Assembly: GCA_910587185.1 (NCBI GenBank) | Contig: CAJULY010000019.1 | Span: 1 to 47,929, forward strand | DNA length: 47,929 nucleotides | Direction of reading: 5' to 3' | Origin: an uncultured Muribaculaceae bacterium | GTDB lineage: Bacteria; Bacteroidota; Bacteroidia; Bacteroidales; Muribaculaceae | Shown: in pieces, positions 26,917 to 34,389 of the stretch | How the letters are laid out: each line of letters starts with the position of its first letter | Position numbering within the stretch: the first letter of the stretch is position 1 | The notes under the pieces: model-generated | The model's input: the letters and a program-made list of their open reading frames with translations, nothing else | Database searches by the model: none | What the model was told of the DNA's origin: nothing | Translations under genes and position numbers: made by a program

Positions 26917-28719
26917 TCAATATTTTCCTTTCAATACGTTGAGCGCCGCTTCATAGTCTGGCTCGTTCGTAATCTCATCGACGAGGTCGCGGAAAATCAC
27001 ATTCCCGTCCGGGCCTATTATGATGACGGCGCGTGTCAGCAGCCCTGCAAGAGGACCGTCAACGAGCATGACACCGTATTTCTCCCCGAAAGCGGGCGAA
27101 CGGAAAGCCGAAGCTACTATGACGTTCTTCAGTCCTTCGGTCGTACAGAAGCGTGCCATGGCAAACGGAAGATCCTCCGACACGCAGATTACTTTCGTGT
27201 TTTTGAGTTTTCCGGCTTCCTCATTGAACCGACGGACGCTGCGGGCGCAGACTTCCGTGTCGAGACTCGGGAAAATGTTCAGGACCACGGTTTCACCCTT
27301 GAAGTCCTCGTTCTTTATGCTTGAAAGGTCGGCGCCTGTCAGATTGAAATCCGGAGCCTTCGTGCCGTCGGCAGGCAGAGAGCCGTATGTGTGGCAAGGC
27401 TGTTCTTTGAAATGTACTGTTTCCATAGAGGTTGCTATACTGTTATCACTAATAGAATTGTTCTTGTCTGAAGCTGATGGTGCGGCGGGTGCGGTCACAT
27501 CCTGTGTGGGCATGAGCGCCATCTTCTGTATAACGTCTGAGGCAAGGTCATTGTTGTAGCCGAGAATCACATTTTTCACCGTTCCCGAGGCATCGCTCAG
27601 AATGACAACCGGCAGGTCGCCTACGCCGCAGTCACGGGCCAGAGGACGTGCTCCCATGAGCAGATGTTCTCCCGGACGTATCTCCGGCACGACTTCTTCT
27701 ATGGCATCGACATGTTTGTCCACGAAAGCCAGAATCAGATCGGCGTTGAAGGGCAGCGCGTCGGTGGCCGAGCGCAGCGCTTTTACCATGTCGGCGGTGA
27801 ATCCGTGGGTGGTGTCGAGGAGTGCGACAATGGTGGGCACTGCGAAAGAATCGGCTGTACGTCTCATGTATCGTTCGCCCGTCGTGGTCGGAAGCGCGAA
27901 TCCCGGCAGTCGGTTCCCGGGCAGTTTCTCTATCCTGAAGTTGCTCTCGCGGAAATTCTCGAACACGTCGGCATATTGCCTGATGAGAGCCGGTTCGTCA
28001 AGCGGAGCGCACCCCTTTGACAGGCGCGTGTCGGAATAGGCCACTGTGACGGTCTGCTCGCTGATTGAACCGGGGTTGTTTTCCAGGAGGATGGACCTCG
28101 GCATCAGCGATTTCGGATCGAATGTGTATGTCGCCTCCATGGCTGTCACGCCGTTGATTCTCATTATCGCTTCGAGAGCTATGCATTTTGAGCCTCCGAC
28201 AAGCGTGTCTGCGTGAAAAGAAATGCTGTATGCTTTGTCTGTCTGCATCCGGTGTAGTTCTTCCGCTATGGTTGATGGCAGCAGATTGGCGAACTGTGCT
28301 GTCCGTTGTACCCCGTTCATCGACCCGTCGCGCCCGTGGGTTGTGAATGGAAATGGATCGTTGAGGAAATGGTATTCCTGTAGGCGTTCGCCCGAATAGC
28401 GGTAGTGGTTGCCGCTGAAGTAGGCCGAGAATCCTTTCACCTGGGGGTCGCGCGAGGTCATGGCCCAGTCTATCAGATAGCTGCACGGAAGGAGTGAGTC
28501 ACCCGGAACCGGTTGCTGGGCGAGTGTGAGTTCATAGACCACGTCGTCGTTCAGCTGCGGCATAGTCACCGAGAAGCGTGCGGCCGCGTTGTAGCATTCC
28601 ACTCTTTCGAGAGCTTTTATTATGTCGGAGATTGTCGTGCGGTGTGTGGCCCCATATATATTAGGTGTGGCCAGTGACAGCAGAAGAGCCGCGATGATGG
28701 ATTTTCTTTGTGATGACAT
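26917..28719 (-). CDS. Exported multidomain protein ending in a complete thiol peroxidase (Tpx)
   Basis: A continuous frame of 600 residues. A signal peptide (MSSQRKSIIAALLLSLATP) is followed by a LolA-like beta-rich domain (about 25-235). A thioredoxin-fold domain without a Cys pair comes next (about 270-410, LPGFALPTTTGERY, LLDTTHG where CxxC would be). After a polar linker comes a full 169-residue Tpx. Tpx motifs: TKAPDFNLTG, peroxidatic Cys in PSLDTEVCARSVRRFN and resolving Cys in SEDLPFAMARFC. Tpx reduces peroxides using thioredoxin; the signal peptide would place it outside the cytoplasm. An in-frame ATG at 27426 sits exactly where a free-standing Tpx would start. An alternative start at 28749 adds ten residues and repeats ATGTCATCACA. 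Confidence 0.82.
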   Translation of the reverse strand: MSSQRKSIIAALLLSLATPNIYGATHRTTISDIIKALERVECYNAAARFSVTMPQLNDDVVYELTLAQQPVPGDSLLPCSYLIDWAMTSRDPQVKGFSAYFSGNHYRYSGERLQEYHFLNDPFPFTTHGRDGSMNGVQRTAQFANLLPSTIAEELHRMQTDKAYSISFHADTLVGGSKCIALEAIMRINGVTAMEATYTFDPKSLMPRSILLENNPGSISEQTVTVAYSDTRLSKGCAPLDEPALIRQYADVFENFRESNFRIEKLPGNRLPGFALPTTTGERYMRRTADSFAVPTIVALLDTTHGFTADMVKALRSATDALPFNADLILAFVDKHVDAIEEVVPEIRPGEHLLMGARPLARDCGVGDLPVVILSDASGTVKNVILGYNNDLASDVIQKMALMPTQDVTAPAAPSASDKNNSISDNSIATSMETVHFKEQPCHTYGSLPADGTKAPDFNLTGADLSSIKNEDFKGETVVLNIFPSLDTEVCARSVRRFNEEAGKLKNTKVICVSEDLPFAMARFCTTEGLKNVIVASAFRSPAFGEKYGVMLVDGPLAGLLTRAVIIIGPDGNVIFRDLVDEITNEPDYEAALNVLKGKY

Positions 28720-28827
28720 GTTTGATCTTGGGCGGTTATGTGATGACAATGTGATTATTCTCGCCTCCTGCGCGGGAGGCTTTTATCCTATAATGCCTGA
28801 ACGGGGGGGATTGTTCCGTTGCAGCTC

Positions 28828-28862
28828 AAAAAAAGCGCGCTCCCCGTTTTTGAGGAGCACGC
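28828..28862 (-). terminator. Terminator of the MFS transporter gene
   Basis: Read on the - strand, a 9-base stem GCGTGCTCC / GGAGCGCGC with one G-T pair is followed directly by T7. It lies 33 bases after the MFS stop codon. Confidence 0.8.
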
Positions 28863-28894
28863 CGTTAATTTTTTCGTCTGGAAATCAGGATCGG

Positions 28895-30598
28895 TTATTC
28901 TTCAGCAGCCACTGCCTCCGATTCCTCTACTTCGGCCGAAGGAGTGATGTTGGGAAGTTCCAGACCGAGACCCTTCTTGCGGTCAACGACTTTCAGCAGA
29001 AGCCCCAGAGCGAGAGCTGCAACGCCAAGACCGGCGAGCATCACCAGCGGAGCGGTGTAATTGTAGCTGATGGCGGCCTGTTCGGGAGTAAGGGTACCGT
29101 TGGCTACGCCTTGCGCTATATCGGGGTTTGTGTTGTCGAGAACCTTGCCTATGAGTAGGGGGAAGAGCCACAGACCGATGTTCTGGATCCAGAAGATGAG
29201 CGCGTAGGCCGAACCGATGATTTTCGCGTCAACGAGCTTGGGAACGCTCGGCCAGAGCGATGCGGGCACAAGCGAGAATGACGCGCCCAGCACCAGAATG
29301 GTAACGTAGGCCAGGGTGACCGAAATAGCCGGGCTATCCTTGAACTGCGGAAGCACGAAAGCGAATGTCAGGTGGCAGATGATCAGCAGCAGCGATCCGA
29401 AAACGAGCATGGAGGCCGCTTTGCCTTTGTAATCCACATAATGGCCGAGGATGGGGGTGATGCCCACCGCGAGCAGGGGGAACACAGCGAACATGGCCGC
29501 TGCCGACTGGCATTTGTAGCCCATGTAGCAGTAACCGACAAGCGCCACGATGGCGAGAGCCATGAGTCCGTATTTCGCGCCTTTGTTTTTTTGGAAATTG
29601 CTTGCGAAAGCGGCCGCGGCCACCACGAGCATGATGACATACTGGATTATCGTCGCAGTGTTGCTTGCCCAGAATTCGCTGTCGGGAGCCGTGAAGGCGA
29701 TGTTGCACTGAAGCATGTTGACGGCATATTTCTGGAAGGGGAAGATGGCCGAATAATAGAGCACGCAGAGGAGTGCCACGAGCCAGAAGCCGCTGCTTGA
29801 GAGAATCTTGCCGAGGTCGCGGATCTGGAAGGGATCATCCTTCTCCTCTTCGGCGCCTGTCTGGCTGTCGAGCTTGCGGTCCATGAAGAAATAGACCACG
29901 AACATGATGAGGGCTATCATCAGCAGCACCACGCCGAAAGCCACCGAGCGCGAAACGCTGACCTCGCCGCCGAGATTGGCGAAAAGAGGCGAGAATATCA
30001 TACAGGTGGCAACGCCCAGACGGGCCAGTGCCATCTCCGAGCCCATGGCGAGCGCCATTTCGCGCCCTTTGAACCATTTGACGATACCGCGGCTCACTGT
30101 GATGCCGGCCATCTCTACGCCGCATCCGAAGATCATGAAGCCTATCGCAGAGAATTTGGCCGAAGCGGGCATACCCTCGTAGAAGGGCGAAACTCCCAGC
30201 TCGTCAAACACCGGAATGTAATTGAGATGTGTCGTGAACCACTGGTTGAGCGAGTTTGCCGGGTTGCAGAAAGTGTCGGTCAGCGCATACCAGTTGATAG
30301 TGGCGCCGATGAGCATCACAGCTCCCGAGAGAAGCGCCGTGAACCGCACGCCCATTTTGTCCAGGATGATTCCGGCGAAGATAAGGAAGAAGATGAATAC
30401 GTTCAGGAATGTCTCGGAGCCCTGCATGGTTCCGAAGGCCAGGGAGTCCCAGCCGCGGGTCTCCTGAAGAAGATTTTTGATTGGCGAGAGTATATCCATG
30501 AAGATATACGAGCAGAACATTGCGAGGGCGAGCAGCGCGAGCGCCGTCCATCTGGCCCATGCCTTGTCGTTTAATGCCATGGTTTTTTCAGCAGTCAT
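28895..30598 (-). CDS. Major facilitator superfamily transporter
   Basis: A 567-residue inner-membrane protein with about twelve hydrophobic segments and short charged loops. The first segments read WTALALLALAMFCSYIFMDI. The loop GRGIVKWFKGREMALAMGSEMALARLG is the MFS signature region between helices 4 and 5. A 45-residue extracytoplasmic insert lies after helix 3 and a polar tail (ITPSAEVEESEAVAAEE) ends the protein. The substrate cannot be named. ATG 30580 (MALNDK) is an alternative start six residues in. Confidence 0.82.
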   Translation of the reverse strand: MTAEKTMALNDKAWARWTALALLALAMFCSYIFMDILSPIKNLLQETRGWDSLAFGTMQGSETFLNVFIFFLIFAGIILDKMGVRFTALLSGAVMLIGATINWYALTDTFCNPANSLNQWFTTHLNYIPVFDELGVSPFYEGMPASAKFSAIGFMIFGCGVEMAGITVSRGIVKWFKGREMALAMGSEMALARLGVATCMIFSPLFANLGGEVSVSRSVAFGVVLLMIALIMFVVYFFMDRKLDSQTGAEEEKDDPFQIRDLGKILSSSGFWLVALLCVLYYSAIFPFQKYAVNMLQCNIAFTAPDSEFWASNTATIIQYVIMLVVAAAAFASNFQKNKGAKYGLMALAIVALVGYCYMGYKCQSAAAMFAVFPLLAVGITPILGHYVDYKGKAASMLVFGSLLLIICHLTFAFVLPQFKDSPAISVTLAYVTILVLGASFSLVPASLWPSVPKLVDAKIIGSAYALIFWIQNIGLWLFPLLIGKVLDNTNPDIAQGVANGTLTPEQAAISYNYTAPLVMLAGLGVAALALGLLLKVVDRKKGLGLELPNITPSAEVEESEAVAAEE

Positions 30599-30636
30599 GG
30601 TGATGATGATTGGTTTTATGATTGTTTTTGTTTTCG

Positions 30637-30670
30637 GTTGCTGCTACAATTTTTTCAGTTGCTGCTACAA
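30637..30670. repeat. 13-base direct repeat, 21 bases apart, over the MFS promoter
   Basis: GTTGCTGCTACAA occurs at 30637-30649 and again at 30658-30670. The period of 21 bases equals two helical turns. The second copy runs into the - strand -7 element, as expected of an operator. Confidence 0.6.
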
Positions 30671-30675
30671 AAGTA
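30668..30675 (-). promoter_or_regulatory. -7 element of the MFS transporter gene
   Basis: TACTTTTG on the - strand fits TAnnTTTG. Transcription would begin near 30664, inside the 13-base direct repeat. No clear -33 element. Confidence 0.45.
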
Positions 30676-30707
30676 CGAATTTTTAATCTACGAATGACAT
30701 AATTTGC

Positions 30708-30715
30708 TAAATTTG
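30708..30715 (+). promoter_or_regulatory. -7 element of the AI-2E family transporter gene
   Basis: TAAATTTG fits the -7 consensus and lies 26 bases before the ATG at 30742. The -33 position is AT-rich without TTG. Confidence 0.5.
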
Positions 30716-30741
30716 CCCCCGGAAAACAGAATTTTAACGCT

Positions 30742-31848
30742 ATGAATACCGTCAGGACCCGTCAGCCATATACTTTCGACCGCGTTGTGCGCATGTTGAT
30801 AACGCTTGCCGTCATCCTCGCTCTTGTCTGGATAACCGACATCCTGAGCGATGTCCTGCTCCCGTTTCTCATATCCTGTGTCATAGCCTATCTTTTCGAG
30901 CCTTTCGTCCAGTTCAACCGCCGTCTTCTCCGGCTGCGGGGGCGTGCGGCCGCTGTTTTCGTGACCCTCTTCGAGGCTCTCTTTTTCGCCGCTGTCGCCA
31001 CATGGCTCATTGCTCCCGTCATTCTCGACGAAATCAGGGAGATGAGCGGAATCCTGACCAGCTATGCTTCATCCAAGATGACCGTCAGCTTCCTTCCGGC
31101 CGACTTCCAGCATTTCCTCCGGCAGAACATCGATCCCCACAGGATCAACCGCATCCTTGCCGACCTCGACTGGATGCAGATAACATCCAATGCCCTTCGT
31201 GCCTCGTGGGAAATCATTTCCGGCGGCTGGGCAATGGTTCTCGGAATTGTCAGCTGGCTCATCGTCGTTCTCTACGTGGTCTTCATAATGCTTGACTACG
31301 ACCGGCTCCGCAGTGGATTCCTCACCCTCATACCTAAAAGAATGCAGCCCGTCTCGCGCCGCATTGTCCGCGACATCGAACACACCATGAACCGTTATTT
31401 CCGCGGACAGGCGCTCATCGCCCTGATCGTCGGCATCCTTTTCGCCCTCGGATTCTCCATCATCGGCCTCCCCATGGCCATCATTCTCGGCCTTTTCATC
31501 GGCCTTCTCAACCTCGTGCCATATCTTCAGGTAATCTCCGTAATCCCCACGGCTTTCCTCTGTCTGGTCTATGCCGTCGGCGGGGGAGGGGAGTTCTGGC
31601 CTCTTTTCTGGCAGTGTGTGGCCGTCTATGCCATCGTCCAGTGCATTCAGGACTTTTTCCTGACTCCCCGCATAATGGGCAAGGCCATGGGACTCAATCC
31701 CGCAATAATTCTTCTGGCCCTCTCGGTCTGGGGCACACTACTGGGCTTCATAGGGCTTATAATCGCCCTCCCGCTGACAACTCTTCTCATCTCCTACTAC
31801 CGCTATTATATAGTGGCCGGAATCGATCGCCGCGATGGCGCCGAATAA
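30742..31848 (+). CDS. AI-2E family transporter (PerM/YdiK-like)
   Basis: A 368-residue inner-membrane protein. Paired N-terminal segments (LITLAVILALVWITDILSD, VLLPFLISCVIAYLFEPF) and a middle cytoplasmic or periplasmic stretch are followed by a cluster of helices. These contain the family signatures FFLTPRIMGKAMGLNPAIIL and GLIIALPLTTLLISYY. Members export or exchange small molecules and ions; the link to autoinducer-2 holds for few of them. It is a single-gene unit followed by a short repeat array and the pilus locus leader. Confidence 0.86.
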   Translation: MNTVRTRQPYTFDRVVRMLITLAVILALVWITDILSDVLLPFLISCVIAYLFEPFVQFNRRLLRLRGRAAAVFVTLFEALFFAAVATWLIAPVILDEIREMSGILTSYASSKMTVSFLPADFQHFLRQNIDPHRINRILADLDWMQITSNALRASWEIISGGWAMVLGIVSWLIVVLYVVFIMLDYDRLRSGFLTLIPKRMQPVSRRIVRDIEHTMNRYFRGQALIALIVGILFALGFSIIGLPMAIILGLFIGLLNLVPYLQVISVIPTAFLCLVYAVGGGGEFWPLFWQCVAVYAIVQCIQDFFLTPRIMGKAMGLNPAIILLALSVWGTLLGFIGLIIALPLTTLLISYYRYYIVAGIDRRDGAE

Positions 31849-31852
31849 AAAA

Positions 31853-31889
31853 AGTCTGACCCGTCTGACTTGGTCTGACTTGTCCGACC
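31853..31889. repeat. Degenerate 9-base repeat array, left of the pilus locus
   Basis: Four imperfect copies of GTCTGACTT-type units begin 5 bases after the AI-2E stop codon. On the - strand they read AAGTCAGAC, the same family as the array at 44738-44782 but in opposite orientation. Confidence 0.7.
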
Positions 31890-31923
31890 TTTTCTCTCAC
31901 TTTTTTTAAGTTTACAATTGTGA

Positions 31924-31953
31924 ATTTTGGCGAAAAAAATCGCCAAAATGGCG
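31924..31953. repeat. Perfect 10-base inverted repeat with an alternative hairpin
   Basis: ATTTTGGCGA (31924-31933) and TCGCCAAAAT (31940-31949) can pair around A6. The right arm can instead form CGCCA / TGGCG with 31949-31953, so two hairpins exclude each other. It lies about 80 bases upstream of the pilus promoter. Confidence 0.6.
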
Positions 31954-32002
31954 ACTCGATTTAACGGTTCAAAAAAATCTCGAAAAATTAACGAAATTTA
32001 AC

Positions 32003-32011
32003 GGGGGGGGG
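32003..32011 (+). other. Homopolymer G9 tract upstream of the pilus promoter
   Basis: Nine consecutive G lie 22 bases upstream of the -7 element at 32034, next to the -33 position. Such tracts are prone to slippage; whether this one varies is not known from a single sequence. Confidence 0.8.
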
Positions 32012-32033
32012 CGGTAAACACTCCCACTTGTAT

Positions 32034-32041
32034 TATCTTTG
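32034..32041 (+). promoter_or_regulatory. -7 element of the pilus operon
   Basis: TATCTTTG, a perfect TAnnTTTG, would start transcription near 32045. This leaves a leader of about 215 bases before the first gene. A -33 TTG is missing; the G9 tract and GCGG occupy that region. Confidence 0.55.
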
Positions 32042-32086
32042 CACAGCGAAGGTGAAGTGTTTACGAATGTAAATTCCTCGCCTCCC

Positions 32087-32146
32087 GTTTTCTGTTGATC
32101 TAATGTGGCTAAGAAAGTTTTCTGTTGATCTAATGTGGCTAAGAAA
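32087..32146 (+). repeat. Perfect 30-base tandem duplication in the pilus leader
   Basis: Two identical 30-base units, 32087-32116 and 32117-32146, stand head to tail in the untranslated leader. Each begins GTTTTCTGTTGATCTAATGT and ends GGCTAAGAAA. Confidence 0.95.
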
Positions 32147-32182
32147 AATACGCCCACCTTATTTCTTCATCTGATTCTTCTC

Positions 32183-32199
32183 GGCCGGCATGTCCGGCC
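32183..32199 (+). promoter_or_regulatory. GC-rich hairpin in the pilus leader
   Basis: GGCCGG and CCGGCC pair around a 5-base loop, about 60 bases before the first start codon. It stands out in an AT-rich leader and could act as an attenuator or mRNA stabiliser; no T-run follows directly. Confidence 0.4.
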
Positions 32200-32261
32200 T
32201 GCCGCTATTGTTAAATTTTTGAGTAATAGTAATTATATAAACCGTAATATAGTAATTATAG

Positions 32262-32846
32262 ATGAGATCTATAAAATTCATGATGCTTTGCGTCGTCCTG
32301 TCGCTCTCCTCCCTGGCCTCAGGCCAGAAGGTGGCATTGAAAACAAACCTTGTAGGCGATGCGCTTCTAAACCCCAACATCGGAGCGGAGTTCGGTGTGG
32401 CCCCCAAATGGACCATCGACGTTCCGGTCAGTTTCAACGCCTGGAATCTGAGCCACGACCGCAAGTGGAAACACTGGTTCGTGCAGCCCGGCGTCCGCTA
32501 CTGGTTCTGCGACCGCATGGCCGGTCATTTCGTCGGAATGCATCTCCATGGCGGTAAATACAACATCGGCGGTTGGGACGGTCACGTCAAGTTCCTCAAC
32601 ACCGACTTCCGCCGCCTGAAAGACTCCCGTTTCCAGGGTTGGTTCGCCGGAGCAGGCATATCCTACGGCTACTCCTGGATTCTCGGTAAGCACTGGAACC
32701 TCGAGGGCGAGATCGGCATTGGCTGGGCCTACACCCGCTACGACCGCTTCGAGTGTGCAGGCTGCGGACGAAAAGTGGAGTCGCGCCGAGTGCATAATTA
32801 CGTAGGCCCGACTAAGGCCGCCATCAACGTGGTCTATCTCTTCTGA
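32262..32846 (+). CDS. DUF3575 domain protein, first gene of the pilus operon
   Basis: A 194-residue exported protein: signal peptide to about SLASGQ, then KVALKTNLVGDALLNPNIGAEF, the characteristic DUF3575 opening. The remainder is beta-strand-rich with many aromatic residues, in keeping with an outer-membrane location. CAGC near residue 166 is an isolated Cys pair. DUF3575 genes regularly precede type V pilus genes in Bacteroidales. The role (assembly or anchoring) is inferred from position. The next gene begins 29 bases downstream. Confidence 0.85.
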   Translation: MRSIKFMMLCVVLSLSSLASGQKVALKTNLVGDALLNPNIGAEFGVAPKWTIDVPVSFNAWNLSHDRKWKHWFVQPGVRYWFCDRMAGHFVGMHLHGGKYNIGGWDGHVKFLNTDFRRLKDSRFQGWFAGAGISYGYSWILGKHWNLEGEIGIGWAYTRYDRFECAGCGRKVESRRVHNYVGPTKAAINVVYLF

Positions 32847-32875
32847 TTTCCCATTTTCCCCCAACATCAGTCAAA

Positions 32876-34297
32876 ATGAAAAAGACAATCACAAATATCA
32901 TACTCCTCGCCTCCTCAGTTGCGGGCGTCGCTGCTCCCGTTTCAGCGCTCCCGGGCGTGACAGTCAGCGATCTGAAGATGGAACAGTCGGGCGACTACCT
33001 CTCCGTCGGCATGAAGCTCGGTCTCGACGGCCTTGACGTGCCCTCCAACCGCGCCGTCCTCATCACTCCGCGCCTCATCAACGGCGCCGACACCCTCTCC
33101 CTTCCCGCAGTCGGCGTCTATGGCCGCACACGCTATTATTATTATCAGCGCAACAATGGCGACGCAATGATCTCCGGAACCGCCGAGCAGTCATTCAAGG
33201 CATCGCAGGCGCCCTCCGTCATCGAATATTCCGAGGTCATTCCCTACGCCGAATGGATGAACGGCGCCGTCCTGCGCCTCTACCGCGACGAATACGGCTG
33301 CTGCCGCAATCTGATGGCGTCGGCCGACGAAGCTCTCGGACGCCACATCGGCTCTTGGTTCCCCGAGCTCGTCTATGTAATGCCTCAGGCCAAAGCGCAG
33401 AAAACCCGCGAGATCCACGGATCGGCCTACGTCGAATTCCCCGTCAACGTCAGCCGTATCCTGCCTGACTACCGCACCAACTCCGCCGAGCTCGGCAAGA
33501 TCTTAGCCTCGATCGACACTGTCAAGAACGACCGCGACGCCAGCGTGACCTCCGTATGGCTCAAAGGCTTCGCCTCGCCCGAAGGTCCGTGGGACAACAA
33601 CGTGCGCCTCGCCCGCGAGCGTACCGCTTCGGTGAAAGAGTATGTCGATCGCCTCTACAACTTCCCCGCCGGAGTGATGACCACCGAATTCGACCCCGAA
33701 GACTGGGCCGGTCTGCGTCGCTACGTCGAAAGCTCCAATCTCGAGCACAAGGACCGGATTCTCGCCGACATAGACCTCGACATGGCTCCCGACGCCAAGG
33801 AATGGCGAATCAAATCGACCTATCCCGAGGAATACCGCTTCCTTCTTGAAAACGTCTATCCCGGCCTGCGTCACACCGACTACCGCATCTCCTACACCCT
33901 GCGTCACTACTCCGACGTCAACGAGATACGCCGCGTGCTTCAGGAGCGTCCGCAGAACCTCGACCTCGACGAGCTTTATCTGCTTGCCGCCGAGTATGAG
34001 CCGGGCACTCCCGAGTTCACCGAAGTCTATGAGACTGCCGTCCGCATGTTCCCCAATGACCCGCTTGCCAACCTGAACGCCGCCAACGCCGCCATGCGTC
34101 GTGGCGACAACGAAGCTGCCGCCCGCTATCTCACCAAAGCAGGCGACTCCGCCGAAGCCGTCTATTCGCGCGCCGCTCTCGAGATCCGCAACAACAACTT
34201 CCAGGCTGCGCTCCCCTTGCTCCGCAAGGCGCAGTCGATGGGCCTGAAACAGGCCGGTGCCACTCTGCAGCAGGTTGAGAAGCTTCTTGAAAATTGA
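32876..34297 (+). CDS. DUF3868 protein with OmpA-like and TPR regions
   Basis: A 473-residue exported protein. The signal peptide ends near VSALPG. An N-terminal DUF3868-type beta domain spans about 25-170. An OmpA-C-like stretch lies at 215-265 (VWLKGFASPEGPWDNN, then ARERTASVKEYV). TPR-like helical repeats at about 365-470 include NDPLANLNAANAAMRRGD. OmpA-like domains bind peptidoglycan, so the protein may tether the pilus assembly complex. The family is a standard companion of DUF3575 and Mfa-type genes. Codons end mostly in C or G, unlike the pilin gene that follows 92 bases later. Confidence 0.82.
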   Translation: MKKTITNIILLASSVAGVAAPVSALPGVTVSDLKMEQSGDYLSVGMKLGLDGLDVPSNRAVLITPRLINGADTLSLPAVGVYGRTRYYYYQRNNGDAMISGTAEQSFKASQAPSVIEYSEVIPYAEWMNGAVLRLYRDEYGCCRNLMASADEALGRHIGSWFPELVYVMPQAKAQKTREIHGSAYVEFPVNVSRILPDYRTNSAELGKILASIDTVKNDRDASVTSVWLKGFASPEGPWDNNVRLARERTASVKEYVDRLYNFPAGVMTTEFDPEDWAGLRRYVESSNLEHKDRILADIDLDMAPDAKEWRIKSTYPEEYRFLLENVYPGLRHTDYRISYTLRHYSDVNEIRRVLQERPQNLDLDELYLLAAEYEPGTPEFTEVYETAVRMFPNDPLANLNAANAAMRRGDNEAAARYLTKAGDSAEAVYSRAALEIRNNNFQAALPLLRKAQSMGLKQAGATLQQVEKLLEN

Positions 34298-34389
34298 TCT
34301 TATATATTAACTCCTGATTTAATTCATTAACTCTTTCCTGACAAGGAAAACAGGAATCAATTCACTTTTTAATAATTCAAATTTTTATT

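Noticed and set aside
28750..28827. Short G7 tract at 28803-28809 as a switch for the Tpx fusion gene
   Set aside because: It lies between a terminator and the gene but not next to any recognisable promoter element, and seven G are less prone to slip.
31994..32218. Invertible promoter segment bounded by AAATTTAAC (31994-32002) and GTTAAATTT (32210-32218)
   Set aside because: The 9-base inverted repeat is AT-rich and could arise by chance; known invertible promoters have longer, less simple repeats. Reads in both orientations would be needed.
32135..32557. A 140-codon + strand frame starting in the pilus leader
   Set aside because: It runs through the DUF3575 gene in another frame and its protein has no recognisable features.
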